A DNA stretch of 64,000 bases from Carpediemonas membranifera (taxonomy: Eukaryota > Fornicata), in the NCBI GenBank assembly GCA_019828565.1, contig JAHDYR010000007.1, positions 248,001 to 312,000 on the forward strand. Reading direction: 5' to 3'. Below are positions 19,953 through 28,244 of this stretch, piece by piece (position 1 is the stretch's first letter; every line of letters begins with the position of its first letter). The position numbers and the translations under genes are program-made. The notes beneath the pieces are model-generated. The model saw only the letters and a program-made list of their open reading frames with translations, did not search any database and was not told where the DNA came from.

Positions 19953-20727
19953 ATAAGGAACACCACATCCAGAAAGGGGGCAGGGAAGCATAGACTCTGG
20001 GATCAAGGGGAGACCCCCATGTTTCCCAGGGAGAGGGCAGGGCCAGGGACAGAGGAAATCCATCAATTGGATGGTTGCACCACTCGCGGTGAACCTAAGG
20101 AAACTGCAGGGACTGAGCATGGGATACGGGGGGACATGACGTCCCCGCCGCCCTTGTGAACGATAGAGGGACGCTGGGAAGTGTAGCACAAGAGAACTAT
20201 CATAAGGGGTACTAGGCCTTGCAGATCTAGAGTCTGTGTTAGCCCTAGCCCACGCCGCCTAACAGGGGTAGATGAGAGGGACTTAGTTGCTTTCCCCGCC
20301 CACGGGTAGGCCACTTAACAGGGTCGTGGGGGCACTGAACAGGGAATCTGGAAAGAGGAGAGGGTGCCATGCTTGAACGACCCCGTAGGGACTGCAGGGA
20401 ATCAGGGAGTGCTATAGAGAAGGTCTTGCAGGACAAACCTGCCTGTGGAAGCACCGAGGACAGACCCCCAGGCTCCCTGGAAGCTGCCGGGTTTACAGGG
20501 AGACAGGAAAGCGCTCAGCGCACGGAGATGGCGAAGGCCTATGGGGGGAAGTGAAATCGGGAGTGAGCGGAAGCAGTAGCACCGAATCGCTCGTTGGACG
20601 CAGCTGACAAGTTCAATCGCAGGGAGGAGGCAGCGCCCCGGGGAACTCGGCTCCAGTAATAAGGGAGATCAGCCTAAGTAACCGGGGCCCGATACCAGGC
20701 ACCATAAATTTTCTTTCTTTCTTTCTT
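19953..20727 (+). other. 3' UTR and (TTTC)n tail of LINE-a
   Basis: About 755 bp without supported coding capacity, ending in TTCTTTCTTTCTTTCTTC at 20710-20727. The LINE-b copy (minus strand) ends in the same repeat at 58239-58256. A short tandem-repeat tail instead of poly(A) is known in some LINE groups. The last bases overlap the target duplication. Confidence 0.75.
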
Positions 20728-20804
20728 CGGAAGATACGTGGGAGCCGTACCAGAACGTTAAGGGATGCGAAGCGTTGGATATATATCTGGGGAAGGCCGA
20801 ATAA
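20725..20804 (+). pseudogene. C-terminal end of gypsy A chromodomain
   Basis: After the LINE, the frame ...EDTWEPYQNVKGCEALDIYLGKAE resumes and stops with TAA at 20802-20804. It matches the end of the gypsy B and N chromodomains (DLEALDIYLKSDQ). The stop is 25 nt from the stop of the convergent antisense gene. Confidence 0.88.
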
Positions 20805-20829
20805 ATGGCCCCCAAGCATCAGAAACTGT

Positions 20830-21951
20830 TTATTCGCAAGTGTCACAACGGACGTTACCATCGAGGGCAACGTCGTCGGCGAGGTAAGACTCGTAAGACG
20901 GATGCTCAGTGAGGAACTGGGCAACGGCAGGGTGAGTCTGCATGCGCCGAGTAGCGATGGCAATGCTGCTCACATTGGGGCATTCCTCATAACTGACATG
21001 CAGGCGCAGAAGACCAGGGGCGTCAAAACGATAATGCCAAACACGCGAGACCGTGAAGGCTGCAGAAGTCATGTCTTGCAGAGTCAGCGACGGGGCGCGG
21101 TCAGCAGTAACCGGCATGAAGCCTGACAGAAGACTGAACTCCGCGTCGTCGAAGGAAGCGCCGCTACGCATGCGAGCGAAGTACTGACGAGCGAACTCAG
21201 CGCAATCAGCGCGGGTGAGGATACCGAGGGCCTCTCCCATGTGCAGCACAAAATATAGGTTGACATCGTGGCCGAGCATGACAGCACGGAAGACATGAGG
21301 ACGCATGGTGACGATGCTGAGGCCAGAGCGATTCTCGATCTCTTGCTTGAGCGCGTTCGGCACATACGCGCGTTTGTCTCGAACAGCAGTGAGGTAGGCT
21401 GAAACGATGGCAGCATCAGTCGAATCGCGACGTATGGAGAGGTAAGCCGACATCGCCTGGAGTACGATAGCGTCACGGCAGAGATCAGCGCCGGCGTCAT
21501 GCGAGTGCACTGCAGCGGAAGCGCGGGTGTAAGAGTGCAGCCGGTTGTCGGTGAGCAGCAGTAACTCAGTCCGGGGAGAGTTCCAGTTGTAGCTGACTGC
21601 CTGCCGGGTGACGAGTTCCACGTAGCCAGAGAGGGATGGCGGGGTGTCGTCCGACTCGGAGTCAGACTCACTGTCGGTTGGGTCAGGAGAAGCCGGAAGG
21701 TAGCGTAGGTCGACGGCGTTAACGCTCTCGCTGTCAGATGCAGAACTGGTTACGGCGCCAGCAAGTTCCTCTGGGACATTAGGGACGTTTTGGCGCCTAG
21801 GAGCACGTCGCGGCTGGTAAGGGGTGAACAACTCGAGGTAGGAACCAGTTTCAGAGATATGGCGACGGAGGAGACGGCAAAATTGCATTCTCGAAGTGTT
21901 AGTCGTAAGACGATTTAGAATAGTTTCCACAGCGGCGTCGAAATCCCCCAT
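20830..21951 (-). CDS. Antisense accessory protein of gypsy A (373 aa, unknown family)
   Basis: An intact ORF, opposite to pol, between pol and the 3' LTR. It is homologous to the spliced antisense genes of gypsy B and N: the N-terminus DAAVETIL matches DNAAVEAIL, VFRAVMLG matches YFRVALFG, FTVSRVWHYRF matches YTVTCVVRHEF, and VAQFLTEH..YESYLAD matches VRDYLAEHDLERHAD. Length 373 aa against 370 and 368. Here there is no intron, and an acidic Ser/Asp segment lies at about residues 70-105 (DSESDSESDD). No signal peptide or membrane segment is evident. Function unknown. The frame is intact although the sense pol of the same copy is broken. Confidence 0.75.
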   Translation of the reverse strand: MGDFDAAVETILNRLTTNTSRMQFCRLLRRHISETGSYLELFTPYQPRRAPRRQNVPNVPEELAGAVTSSASDSESVNAVDLRYLPASPDPTDSESDSESDDTPPSLSGYVELVTRQAVSYNWNSPRTELLLLTDNRLHSYTRASAAVHSHDAGADLCRDAIVLQAMSAYLSIRRDSTDAAIVSAYLTAVRDKRAYVPNALKQEIENRSGLSIVTMRPHVFRAVMLGHDVNLYFVLHMGEALGILTRADCAEFARQYFARMRSGASFDDAEFSLLSGFMPVTADRAPSLTLQDMTSAAFTVSRVWHYRFDAPGLLRLHVSYEECPNVSSIAIATRRMQTHPAVAQFLTEHPSYESYLADDVALDGNVRCDTCE

Positions 21952-22689
21952 GAGCTGTGATCGTCTAGAAAGTCGACTTTCCAGAAAGCAAAAAATGCGA
22001 AATCGATGAAACGCAATGGTTACGCAACAATGCTGTTCAGAAGTGGAACATAGAGTTGTTTACATGGTGGAACTGATGTTGTTATTCAATATAGCCGCGT
22101 TTTCGGGATCCAAAAAGTGTTTCCGGCGGTGCAAAACGAAAAAGTGCCATATCTCGCGAACGAAAAGGAATTGGAGCCTCTTAACCCGTTTTTTGAACGC
22201 CGTGTAAGATTAGGCGGAATGTAACCAACCTTTGGTAAGAATTGACATGGGGACATCGATGGCACCTAAAAGTGCGCCATTTGACCCTTTCAGAATCGTC
22301 GGGTATGTTTCAAAGACTTTCAAGAGGGGCAGGACCCCAGGTAAGGATACCCATAACATAGCGCGCTAATACAGTGGTACCACGCAAGATTTGATCAGAT
22401 AATATTAGGTAATTTAGATTTGGTAGTGAGGTAAGCATATCTCAGAAACGTGACTGGACATCACGCCGGGCATAAGACTCAGGGTTTTTATAGCCAGTCT
22501 GGTCAACGGGTATCCGGTGAACTCGAAAGTCCCGAGCTCACAACGGTTCAGGCAATAGGGCTTAGTCCATTGCCAACTCCGGCTCCATGGCGAGTCCCCA
22601 TGGAAGCGACGGTTACTGGAGCTTGTATCTGGGCAATTCACCCGGACCAAGCACCTAGCACACCCTTCATAATAGTGTTGAGTTTTTTG
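21952..22689. promoter_or_regulatory. Noncoding 3' region of gypsy A with internal purine tract and paired palindromes
   Basis: No gene. It should include the promoter of the antisense gene. An internal purine tract AGAGGGGCAGG lies at 22323-22333. Two perfect 10-bp palindromes follow, TAGCGCGCTA (22359-22368) and GTGGTACCAC (22374-22383), in a CATAGC...CAGTGG context shared with gypsy B. Confidence 0.55.
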
Positions 22690-22716
22690 ATGCTCTACCG
22701 GAGCATGGGAGGGAAG
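22690..22716 (+). promoter_or_regulatory. Hairpin plus polypurine tract before 3' LTR of gypsy A
   Basis: ATGCTC-TACCG-GAGCAT forms a 6-bp stem, followed directly by GGGAGGGAAG, which abuts the LTR TG. This is the plus-strand primer (polypurine tract) position. Confidence 0.75.
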
Positions 22717-22818
22717 TGTTGGTTCATCAATAGATTATTTAATAGTCTTGAGTCGTCCAGCTCGACACATGGGTGTCGAGCTCTATTCTTTGTAAAGCTT
22801 TGTTCTCACGAACCCACA
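22717..22818 (+). repeat. 3' LTR of gypsy A (102 bp)
   Basis: Identical by eye to the 5' LTR at 8188-8289. It is followed by CCCG, the right copy of the target duplication, and then by the other half of recombinase YR-3. Confidence 0.93.
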
Positions 22819-22822
22819 CCCG

Positions 22823-23460
22823 TTTGCCTTGAACACGATGTCAGCGCTCGTCAGGTTGAGGATTTCAGCTCCGCGGCTCACGGTCAGGTAAGCAATCGCG
22901 GCGAATAGTGTCGCTTGGTACGTCGCGATGTCGCTGTTCCTGGACTTGATGGCCCTGATCATGTCCTCCCTTGTGACTGGGGCTGACCCGCCTGTCATGC
23001 CGGTGGTGTTGGCGTTGTCTGCTATGCCTCTTCTGATTTGTGGACAGTAGGTGCTGGGGGTCCAGTCGGAAAAGAGTGGGGCGGCCCTCTCGATCCAGTA
23101 TCCCTTTCGATCGACCGTGGCTGGTGCATTATGCTCGGCCTCGTCCTCCAGGAAGGCTCGGTACTCATCGGTGTCGTCCTCGTGTGGGTCGCGGTACTCA
23201 AGGAATGCTGTAATCCATCCGGCTACTGAGCGCTTGGACTCGTCTCGGCGCATGTGAGACAGTATTTGGTGCTGCAGGATTCTGGAGAACGTGTCCTGAA
23301 GGCGAGAGCTATGAAGCGGATGGTCCCGTTTGGCCTGGAGAGACGGTCTAGGAGTTGCTGTTCCTCTGATGCGAAGTCGTCTTTCGGTACTGAGAAGGGA
23401 ATCTTGCATGTCGCGCGGGCCTTGAGTTGTTGGAGTTCGGGGCTCGTAATGTCTGGCACG
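22823..23460 (-). pseudogene. Tyrosine recombinase YR-3, N-terminal part (split by gypsy A)
   Basis: The probable start is MPDITSPELQQL at 23459. The arm/core-binding region (SEEQQLLDRLSR; after a frame change near 23285, RDESKRSVAGWITAFLEY) is followed by the catalytic Arg region AIAYLTVSRGAEILNLTSADIV. The coding sequence stops at the gypsy A edge and resumes at 8183. Upstream it abuts the truncated RT of gypsy D at 23466, in a different frame, so no true fusion protein is predicted. Confidence 0.8.
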
Positions 23461-23465
23461 ACGAG

Positions 23466-24490
23466 GAGGCATGGCGCGTTGGAATCTCGCCGGGGCGTTC
23501 ATCAGGCCGAATGGACATCTGGTGAACTCGCAGTATGCGTCTGGAGTGACAAAAGCGGTTTTGGGGATATCTTCCTCGTGCATCCGCATCTGGTAGTAGC
23601 CTTGTCTGAGGTCTAGGCCTGCAAAGTATTTGCAGCCTGATGCTCGGTCTACAAACTCGCGCGCGTTAGGCAGGGGGAAGTTATCCCTCACTGTCTTGGA
23701 GTTTAACTCCTTGTAGTCAATGCAAAGACGGATCTTGGTCGATCCTTTGTGGCCCTGCCTGACTACTACGATCGGCGAGCTGTACGGCCCAGTCGAGTCC
23801 TGGATTATCCCGTCTCGCCTGAGTTGTTCTAGCTCTGTCGACACCAGGCCTTGGGTCACTGGGTCGAGTCTGCGAGCGCGGCATTGTACAATTGACCACT
23901 CGTCTATCAGTTCAATCGACATGGGTTCCAGTCGAGACCCTTCCTTGGGTAGTTCTTCCTCGAAGATATCGTCAAATGAGTTGATTATCTCGAGAATCTC
24001 GGGTCGGATCTTCGACTCCGGGACGTTGACACCACAGGAGTCGTCGGTTGTCGCCATGTTTGCGTCCTCCGTGAGATATTCATGGTAGAACGGCAGCCAG
24101 TCCTCGTCCTCCTCAATTGAGGAGAGCTTGTGCAGGTTAAGGTTGAGTGTGCCATCGCCAATGAGTGCGAGTGACCTCAGCAAGTCACACCCGATGAGAA
24201 CCTTGAAGAACTCACCGGGGAGTACGTAGTACTTCCATGTAACCTCCAACGGTGTGATACCTAGTGCTGGGAATGCTGCCTTAAATGTGACTGCTTGATC
24301 TGTCACGAGGGAGCGTCCGTCTCCTAGCGTGACCTTGATCTTTTCCTCGAGAGAGGTCTGCACTGCGTCCTTGGGTAGGGTACGTAGTGCCTTCGAACTA
24401 ATGAAGCTTCGGCTTGCACCAGTGTCTACAACGAACGAGTAAGTTTTGCCTTTTACAGTAGCGGGGGTCGTCAGTGGACCCTTCCCGCCC
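23466..24490 (-). pseudogene. Protease and N-terminal RT of gypsy D
   Basis: The retropepsin site VVDTGASRSFISS lies just upstream of the first Met of the long frame (24363), with FKVLIGCDLL as the conserved second strand. RT blocks: SSPIVVVRQG, IRLCIDYKELN, YFAGLDLRQGYYQM and FTRCPFGLMNAPARFQ. The segment ends before the catalytic YxDD box because of the junction at 23466, so it cannot make active RT. Confidence 0.85.
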
Positions 24491-24540
24491 TTCTCGTTAG
24501 TCGACGCGCTGTCGGCGTTGTTGTTCTCGCTGTAGCGGGG

Positions 24541-25274
24541 GTGCTTATCGCATCTGAAGTCCGTGTGGGGACCGCCACAGGGGCGCGACGGCTTCTTGGG
24601 TTCGTCGGCCGGCAGGCGCTTGGCCGCGTCCGGGCGGTACTGGGCCTTCCTGGCCTGGGCCGGGGCCTTGGGTCCGCCGGCCGGGGTTTGCGAGAGGGGT
24701 TGATCATGGTCATACGCCCTAGCAGCCTGTCCTCGAAGGTCTTGACGTTGTGGAGAGCAAGCAAGGTCTGTGCCTTCTTGCGGAATGCTGTCGGGTTCAG
24801 GGACTCCCTGAAGAGCCGTGCAGCCAGCTTATCAAAGCTTGCGAGCAGTTCGTCGGCATTGGGGTTGTCGTCGATGGGGTCCAAGAACCCTTCTGGGTCT
24901 GGCGTCTTGGAGTAGAGCTCGATGCGCTTGCGGAATGCTGCCGCTTGTAGTCTCGTGCCAGCTTCGAAGTTGCGTGCGGTGCTCGGCACCATGGGGAAAC
25001 GAAGGTCTTGGAGCTCTTCGACGAGTGCTAGGATGGAGTGGGGAAGGAGCCGCTGGCGACACCATTCGGTGAAGTTCTTGAGAGTGTAGTTCTTGTCGGA
25101 TGTGTCTATGCCTTCGGCCTTGAGTTCGAGGGCAAATGACTCCTCAATGAGGACGGACAGTGGGATGCTTGGGTTTTGTATAGTAAAAATCGTTGCTCGG
25201 CGCTCAAACTCCTCAAGAGTCTCTAGTGTTAGATTTGAAGGAGAAAGCTCAGGAATTTGAACAGTTACCGACAT
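24541..25274 (-). pseudogene. Gag of gypsy D
   Basis: Starts MSVTVQIPELS. A helical capsid-like region (ALVEELQDLRFPMVPS ... ELLASFDKLAARLFRESLNP) is followed by an Arg/Pro-rich basic stretch. A Cys/His remnant (CGGPHTDFRC) is found only after a frame change near 24610. The protease frame follows. Confidence 0.7.
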
Positions 25275-25285
25275 CAGCACAGCTA

Positions 25286-25295
25286 ATACTAGTAT
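25286..25295 (-). other. Palindromic element at primer-binding-site position (gypsy D)
   Basis: ATACTAGTAT (12-bp palindrome if flanking A/T are counted) directly follows the LTR. The Gag ATG at 25274 is 11 nt further. Confidence 0.72.
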
Positions 25296-25377
25296 TGTCG
25301 GTTGAAATTATTTACAGTAAACCGCAGCGCGGTAAAAGTGGTCAAAACTGGACGGAGCAGTTTATAGACCGGTGACA
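25296..25377 (-). repeat. 5' LTR of gypsy D (82 bp)
   Basis: On the minus strand TGTCACCGGTC ... TTTCAACCGACA. At 82 bp it is the shortest LTR in the window. Boundaries come from TG/CA ends, the abutting palindrome on one side and gypsy C coding sequence on the other. It contains an ACTGTAAAT motif like the TGTAAAAG of other LTRs. Confidence 0.7.
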
Positions 25378-27360
25378 GGGGGACGTCCTCCAAGTCTTCG
25401 TTACACGCTGTACCTCGGCCGAGGCATTGACCCGGACAGGATCGCTGCCCTTGAGGAGCTCACGGTCCCCCAGACCGTCACGGAGTTGCGCCGGATCGTC
25501 GGGAAATTCAACTACCTGCGGTCATTCATCCCCTTTAGCGCAACGCTGATGGAGCCCCTCACCCGACTCATGACCGGTGCGAAAAACGCCCGTCTCACGT
25601 GGACCGCCGAGCAAGACGCCGCGCTGGAGGCCCTGAAAGCCACCGTTGCCAAGCACATCGAACTCACACACCCCGACACGTCACTCCCCTGGGAGGTCTA
25701 CACCGACGCGAGTGACTACGGCATTGGTGGCGTTATTTTCCAACTCAAGGACAGCAAGCGCCAGATCCTCACGTTTGTCAGCAAGAAGCTGACCGGACCG
25801 CAGACCCGATGGACGAAGTACGAGAAGGAGCTCTACGCTATCCTTTATACACTCACGCGGCCGGAGTTCTCCGCCATCTTGCGATTGAAGCAGGACTGGA
25901 AGGTCTTCACAGATCACCGGAACCTCACCTACTTGTTCCGCAAGTCAGCCTCGAATGCGAAGATCGCGCGATGGAAGATGATCCTGAGCGACTACAACCC
26001 CACGATCGTCCACGTCGAAGGCGCCTCGAACGTCATCGCAGACACCCTCTCCCGCGCCCTCCCTCAGACTAGCGCAGAGGTCTCCGCCCTGGACGACAGT
26101 CACCAGCAGGTCCTACAAGATGCCCATAATGACGCCGTCGGCCACCATGGCATCCGGCGAACCGTGCAGGCCATCCGTGCTGGTGGACACAGCTGGACGG
26201 GCATGCAGCCGGACGTCAAGGCGTTCATCCGAGCGTGCCCCACATGCCAGCTGAGACACACCGCTGATACAGACGTCCCATACCATAGCACTCAGCCCAC
26301 CAACCCGTTCGAGGTCGTCTTTATCGACACACTCGGGCCGCTTCCTGAGTCGGCCGACGGGTTAAAATACATCATCGCAGCAGTAGATGGCTTCAGCAAG
26401 CACGTCTCACTATTTCCGGCACACACTACGAATGCTGCGAGCGCCGCGAAGAGCATTTACCAGTTCTGCGGCCGTTTTGGCGTCCCGAGCTCCATCCAGA
26501 CCGACCACGGCCCACAATACGACAACAAGCTCGTTGCCGAGCTGACGAAGAGGCTCACGCTTAACCACCGCCTCTCAGTTCCATACAGGCCGCAAGCCAA
26601 TGGCATAGTAGAGCGAATGAACGCAGAGATCGCTAAGCATCTCACACCCCTGCTCAACCACGGCGACTGGGTCGAACTACTTCCCCAAGTCGAGCTCATC
26701 ATCAACAACACCGCATCATCGACGACGGGACGCACTCCACTCAATATCCTCTTCCCTCACCTCGAGCACACGCACTACGAGGCCAGAAAGGGGGACTTGA
26801 CGGGCATACTGCACGCGGTGCGCGACAACATCGCTCAATACACCACAGCAGCCAAGCGCAAAGCGCCCCAGGACTACTGGGCACCCCAGGCTGGCTCCCT
26901 CGTCCTACTCAAGCGAACAAAGTACAGCAAACTCCAACGGCCTTACCGCGGGCCCTTCAAGGTCCGCGGCCCAGGCGCTGTCTCGAACACCACGACGATT
27001 GAGGCCTTAGCTGACCCCGAGGCCGCCATGACAGTCGCCACCCATCGCCTGAAGCCATTCATCCGCGGCACGCTCAGCGACGCCGAACTACTCCAACTCC
27101 AAGCCGAGGGCGAGGACGAGTACGTCGTCGAAAATATTGTGGACGTGTTCAAGACACGCCGCGGGTTCAAAATGAAAGTCCATTGGCTCGGCTATGAGAG
27201 CGCAGAAGACAGCGACATCCTGCTCAACAAGGCTAATTCACGTCTCGAGGCCCTTGACTCATACCTCGAGTCGCATCCGTCAGAAGCTTCACAGACACTC
27301 ACATACATCAAGAACAAAGCTGGCAGTAGAATGCATATAAAGCCGCCTAAAACTCACTAA
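25378..27360 (+). CDS. RNase H, integrase and chromodomain of gypsy C Pol (5'-truncated)
   Basis: One clean frame. RT connection FNYLRSFIPF; RNase H EVYTDASDYGIGGVIFQ, FTDHRNLTYLF and SNVIADTLSR. Integrase zinc domain with HHGIRR and CPTCQ. Catalytic core FIDTLGPLPES, IQTDHGPQY and NGIVERMN (D, D, E). Then the chromodomain DEYVVENIVDVFKTRRGFKMKVHWLGYESAEDS. No start codon of its own is meaningful because the 5' part is missing. The intact frame suggests a young copy. Confidence 0.88.
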   Translation, partial: GGRPPSLRYTLYLGRGIDPDRIAALEELTVPQTVTELRRIVGKFNYLRSFIPFSATLMEPLTRLMTGAKNARLTWTAEQDAALEALKATVAKHIELTHPDTSLPWEVYTDASDYGIGGVIFQLKDSKRQILTFVSKKLTGPQTRWTKYEKELYAILYTLTRPEFSAILRLKQDWKVFTDHRNLTYLFRKSASNAKIARWKMILSDYNPTIVHVEGASNVIADTLSRALPQTSAEVSALDDSHQQVLQDAHNDAVGHHGIRRTVQAIRAGGHSWTGMQPDVKAFIRACPTCQLRHTADTDVPYHSTQPTNPFEVVFIDTLGPLPESADGLKYIIAAVDGFSKHVSLFPAHTTNAASAAKSIYQFCGRFGVPSSIQTDHGPQYDNKLVAELTKRLTLNHRLSVPYRPQANGIVERMNAEIAKHLTPLLNHGDWVELLPQVELIINNTASSTTGRTPLNILFPHLEHTHYEARKGDLTGILHAVRDNIAQYTTAAKRKAPQDYWAPQAGSLVLLKRTKYSKLQRPYRGPFKVRGPGAVSNTTTIEALADPEAAMTVATHRLKPFIRGTLSDAELLQLQAEGEDEYVVENIVDVFKTRRGFKMKVHWLGYESAEDSDILLNKANSRLEALDSYLESHPSEASQTLTYIKNKAGSRMHIKPPKTH

Positions 27361-27905
27361 TCAACACACCATAGGCCCCAAAGGCACCTCAATTCAACTC
27401 CCCAACAAGCATCACACCAAAACCTCACTTACCCTCTTCACAAACACCCCCGCGAAGACAAGAAAGCAAATGCAATCGACGCGAACCATCTCCACACTCA
27501 CTTATTTACGACAATAGTACAAGTCGCAGCAACAAGGAAGCCGCGCAAGGCTCATCTCCACATTTTCGGCAGATTTCTACCGAAAAGCCGAATATTTCGG
27601 CCCCCACAGGCCATGACAGGCGCAGAATGCAGAGACTTACTCATCAACCCATGGCCCAACTCCAGCAGAAGACTCATCCGAAACTATGATCAAGACCCCC
27701 TCATCACTTGAGCCCCCGCGCAACAGCACACCACTGGGACGCAGCTGGAGCCAACCACTCCTACCACAGGTCCTACCCACTACAGCAAGTCATATGCCCC
27801 GACCTTCAAATTTCCGAGCGTCATCGCCCTTCATCCCGTTCTCATCAACTGATCATACCTTAACCTGCATCGGACTTCTGACATCACATCAAGCGCTGAC
27901 GCACT
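27361..27905 (+). other. 3' noncoding region of gypsy C
   Basis: No supported ORF and no antisense gene of the A/B/N type. Contains an inverted repeat around 27560-27603 (TTTTCGGCAG ... CCGAAAAGCCGAATATTTCGGC). Confidence 0.5.
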
Positions 27906-28112
27906 GGGAGGGGTAGTGTCAGGACCTGACGGCCCTGGTGACCACTCCGGGCTCGGCCTTTCATTTACATGTTACATATCATGATGTTAACACATATCAT
28001 GATATATTTAGCCGATCCGATTTGGTCTCCCCCGGCCCGCGGCAGGGCCGTATCGTATCGTAAATACTTTCACCTCACTTTTTTCTAGCACCGCCCCAAA
28101 GGCCCGGCACAC
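27906..28112 (+). repeat. Polypurine tract and 3' LTR (start) of gypsy C
   Basis: GGGAGGGGTAG (27906-27916) is followed by TGTCAGGACC, the same purine-tract-then-TG arrangement seen at other 3' ends here. The LTR may extend to about 28111. No second copy is available, and gypsy B begins at 28113, so the right edge is uncertain. Confidence 0.55.
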
Positions 28113-28224
28113 TGTGGTGGTCATAGACCACACTAATCATTTATACAGTTTAAGCCATTTATTGGCACAAGGGTTTTCTCTTCTTCTTTCCCTGTAAAAG
28201 CATTCTCCGCATTAGCGAGGCACA
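28113..28224 (+). repeat. 5' LTR of gypsy B (112 bp)
   Basis: TGTGGTGGTC ... CGAGGCACA, identical by eye to 34041-34152. It begins with a GTGGTC-ATA-GACCAC hairpin and contains CTTTCCCTGTAAAAGC. It lacks the CGACAC/GTGTCG hairpin found in LTRs of A, N, R1 and F. Confidence 0.95.
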
Positions 28225-28234
28225 TTAACGTTAA
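28225..28234 (+). other. Palindromic element at primer-binding-site position (gypsy B)
   Basis: TTAACGTTAA directly follows the LTR end CACA. The Gag-Pol ATG is at 28245. Confidence 0.78.
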
Positions 28235-28244
28235 TTCCCCTCAA

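Larger units (their letters stand above)
12241..20724 (+). mobile_element. Non-LTR retrotransposon LINE-a (about 8.5 kb)
   Basis: Flanked by a 10-13 bp target duplication inside the gypsy A chromodomain. Contains a 5' UTR, a long ORF1, a structured inter-ORF segment, ORF2 with apurinic-type endonuclease plus RT plus C-terminal CCHC, a 3' UTR and a (TTTC)n tail. Because the gypsy frame resumes cleanly after the tail, both ends are well defined and the copy seems full length. Several frame changes in both ORFs. LINE clade undetermined. Confidence 0.9.
8188..22818 (+). mobile_element. Ty3/gypsy retrotransposon A, interrupted by LINE-a
   Basis: Two identical 102-bp LTRs (8188-8289 and 22717-22818) flank Gag-PR-RT-RH-IN-chromodomain plus an antisense ORF. 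The element inserted into recombinase YR-3 with a 4-bp CCCG duplication. LINE-a (12241-20724) later inserted in the chromodomain with a 10-13 bp duplication (TTCGGAAGATAC at 12229-12240 and 20726-20737). Across the LINE the chromodomain frame continues to a stop at 20804. Without the LINE the element is about 6.1 kb. Frame lesions at about 8545, 9740, 10650 (TGA) and 11540. Confidence 0.93.
23466..25377 (-). mobile_element. Ty3/gypsy retrotransposon D (5' half)
   Basis: Minus-strand order LTR (25296-25377), palindrome, Gag, protease and N-terminal RT. The element is cut at RT block FGLMNAPARFQRA, where YR-3 begins. The outer LTR edge abuts the internally truncated gypsy C, suggesting D inserted into C and the far side was later lost. 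Confidence 0.85.
25378..28112 (+). mobile_element. Ty3/gypsy retrotransposon C (3' half)
   Basis: Starts inside the RT connection (LGRGIDPDRIAALEEL) next to the gypsy D LTR and runs through RNase H, integrase, chromodomain, a 540-bp noncoding tail, a purine tract and the beginning of a 3' LTR at 27917. Gypsy B begins at 28113. Confidence 0.85.

Noticed and set aside
22783-24363. Apparent RT-recombinase fusion protein of 526 aa
   Set aside because: The junction at 23466 joins gypsy D RT to YR-3 in a frame that is not the YR-3 frame (its start at 23459 is offset), and the first 20 codons lie in an inserted LTR.
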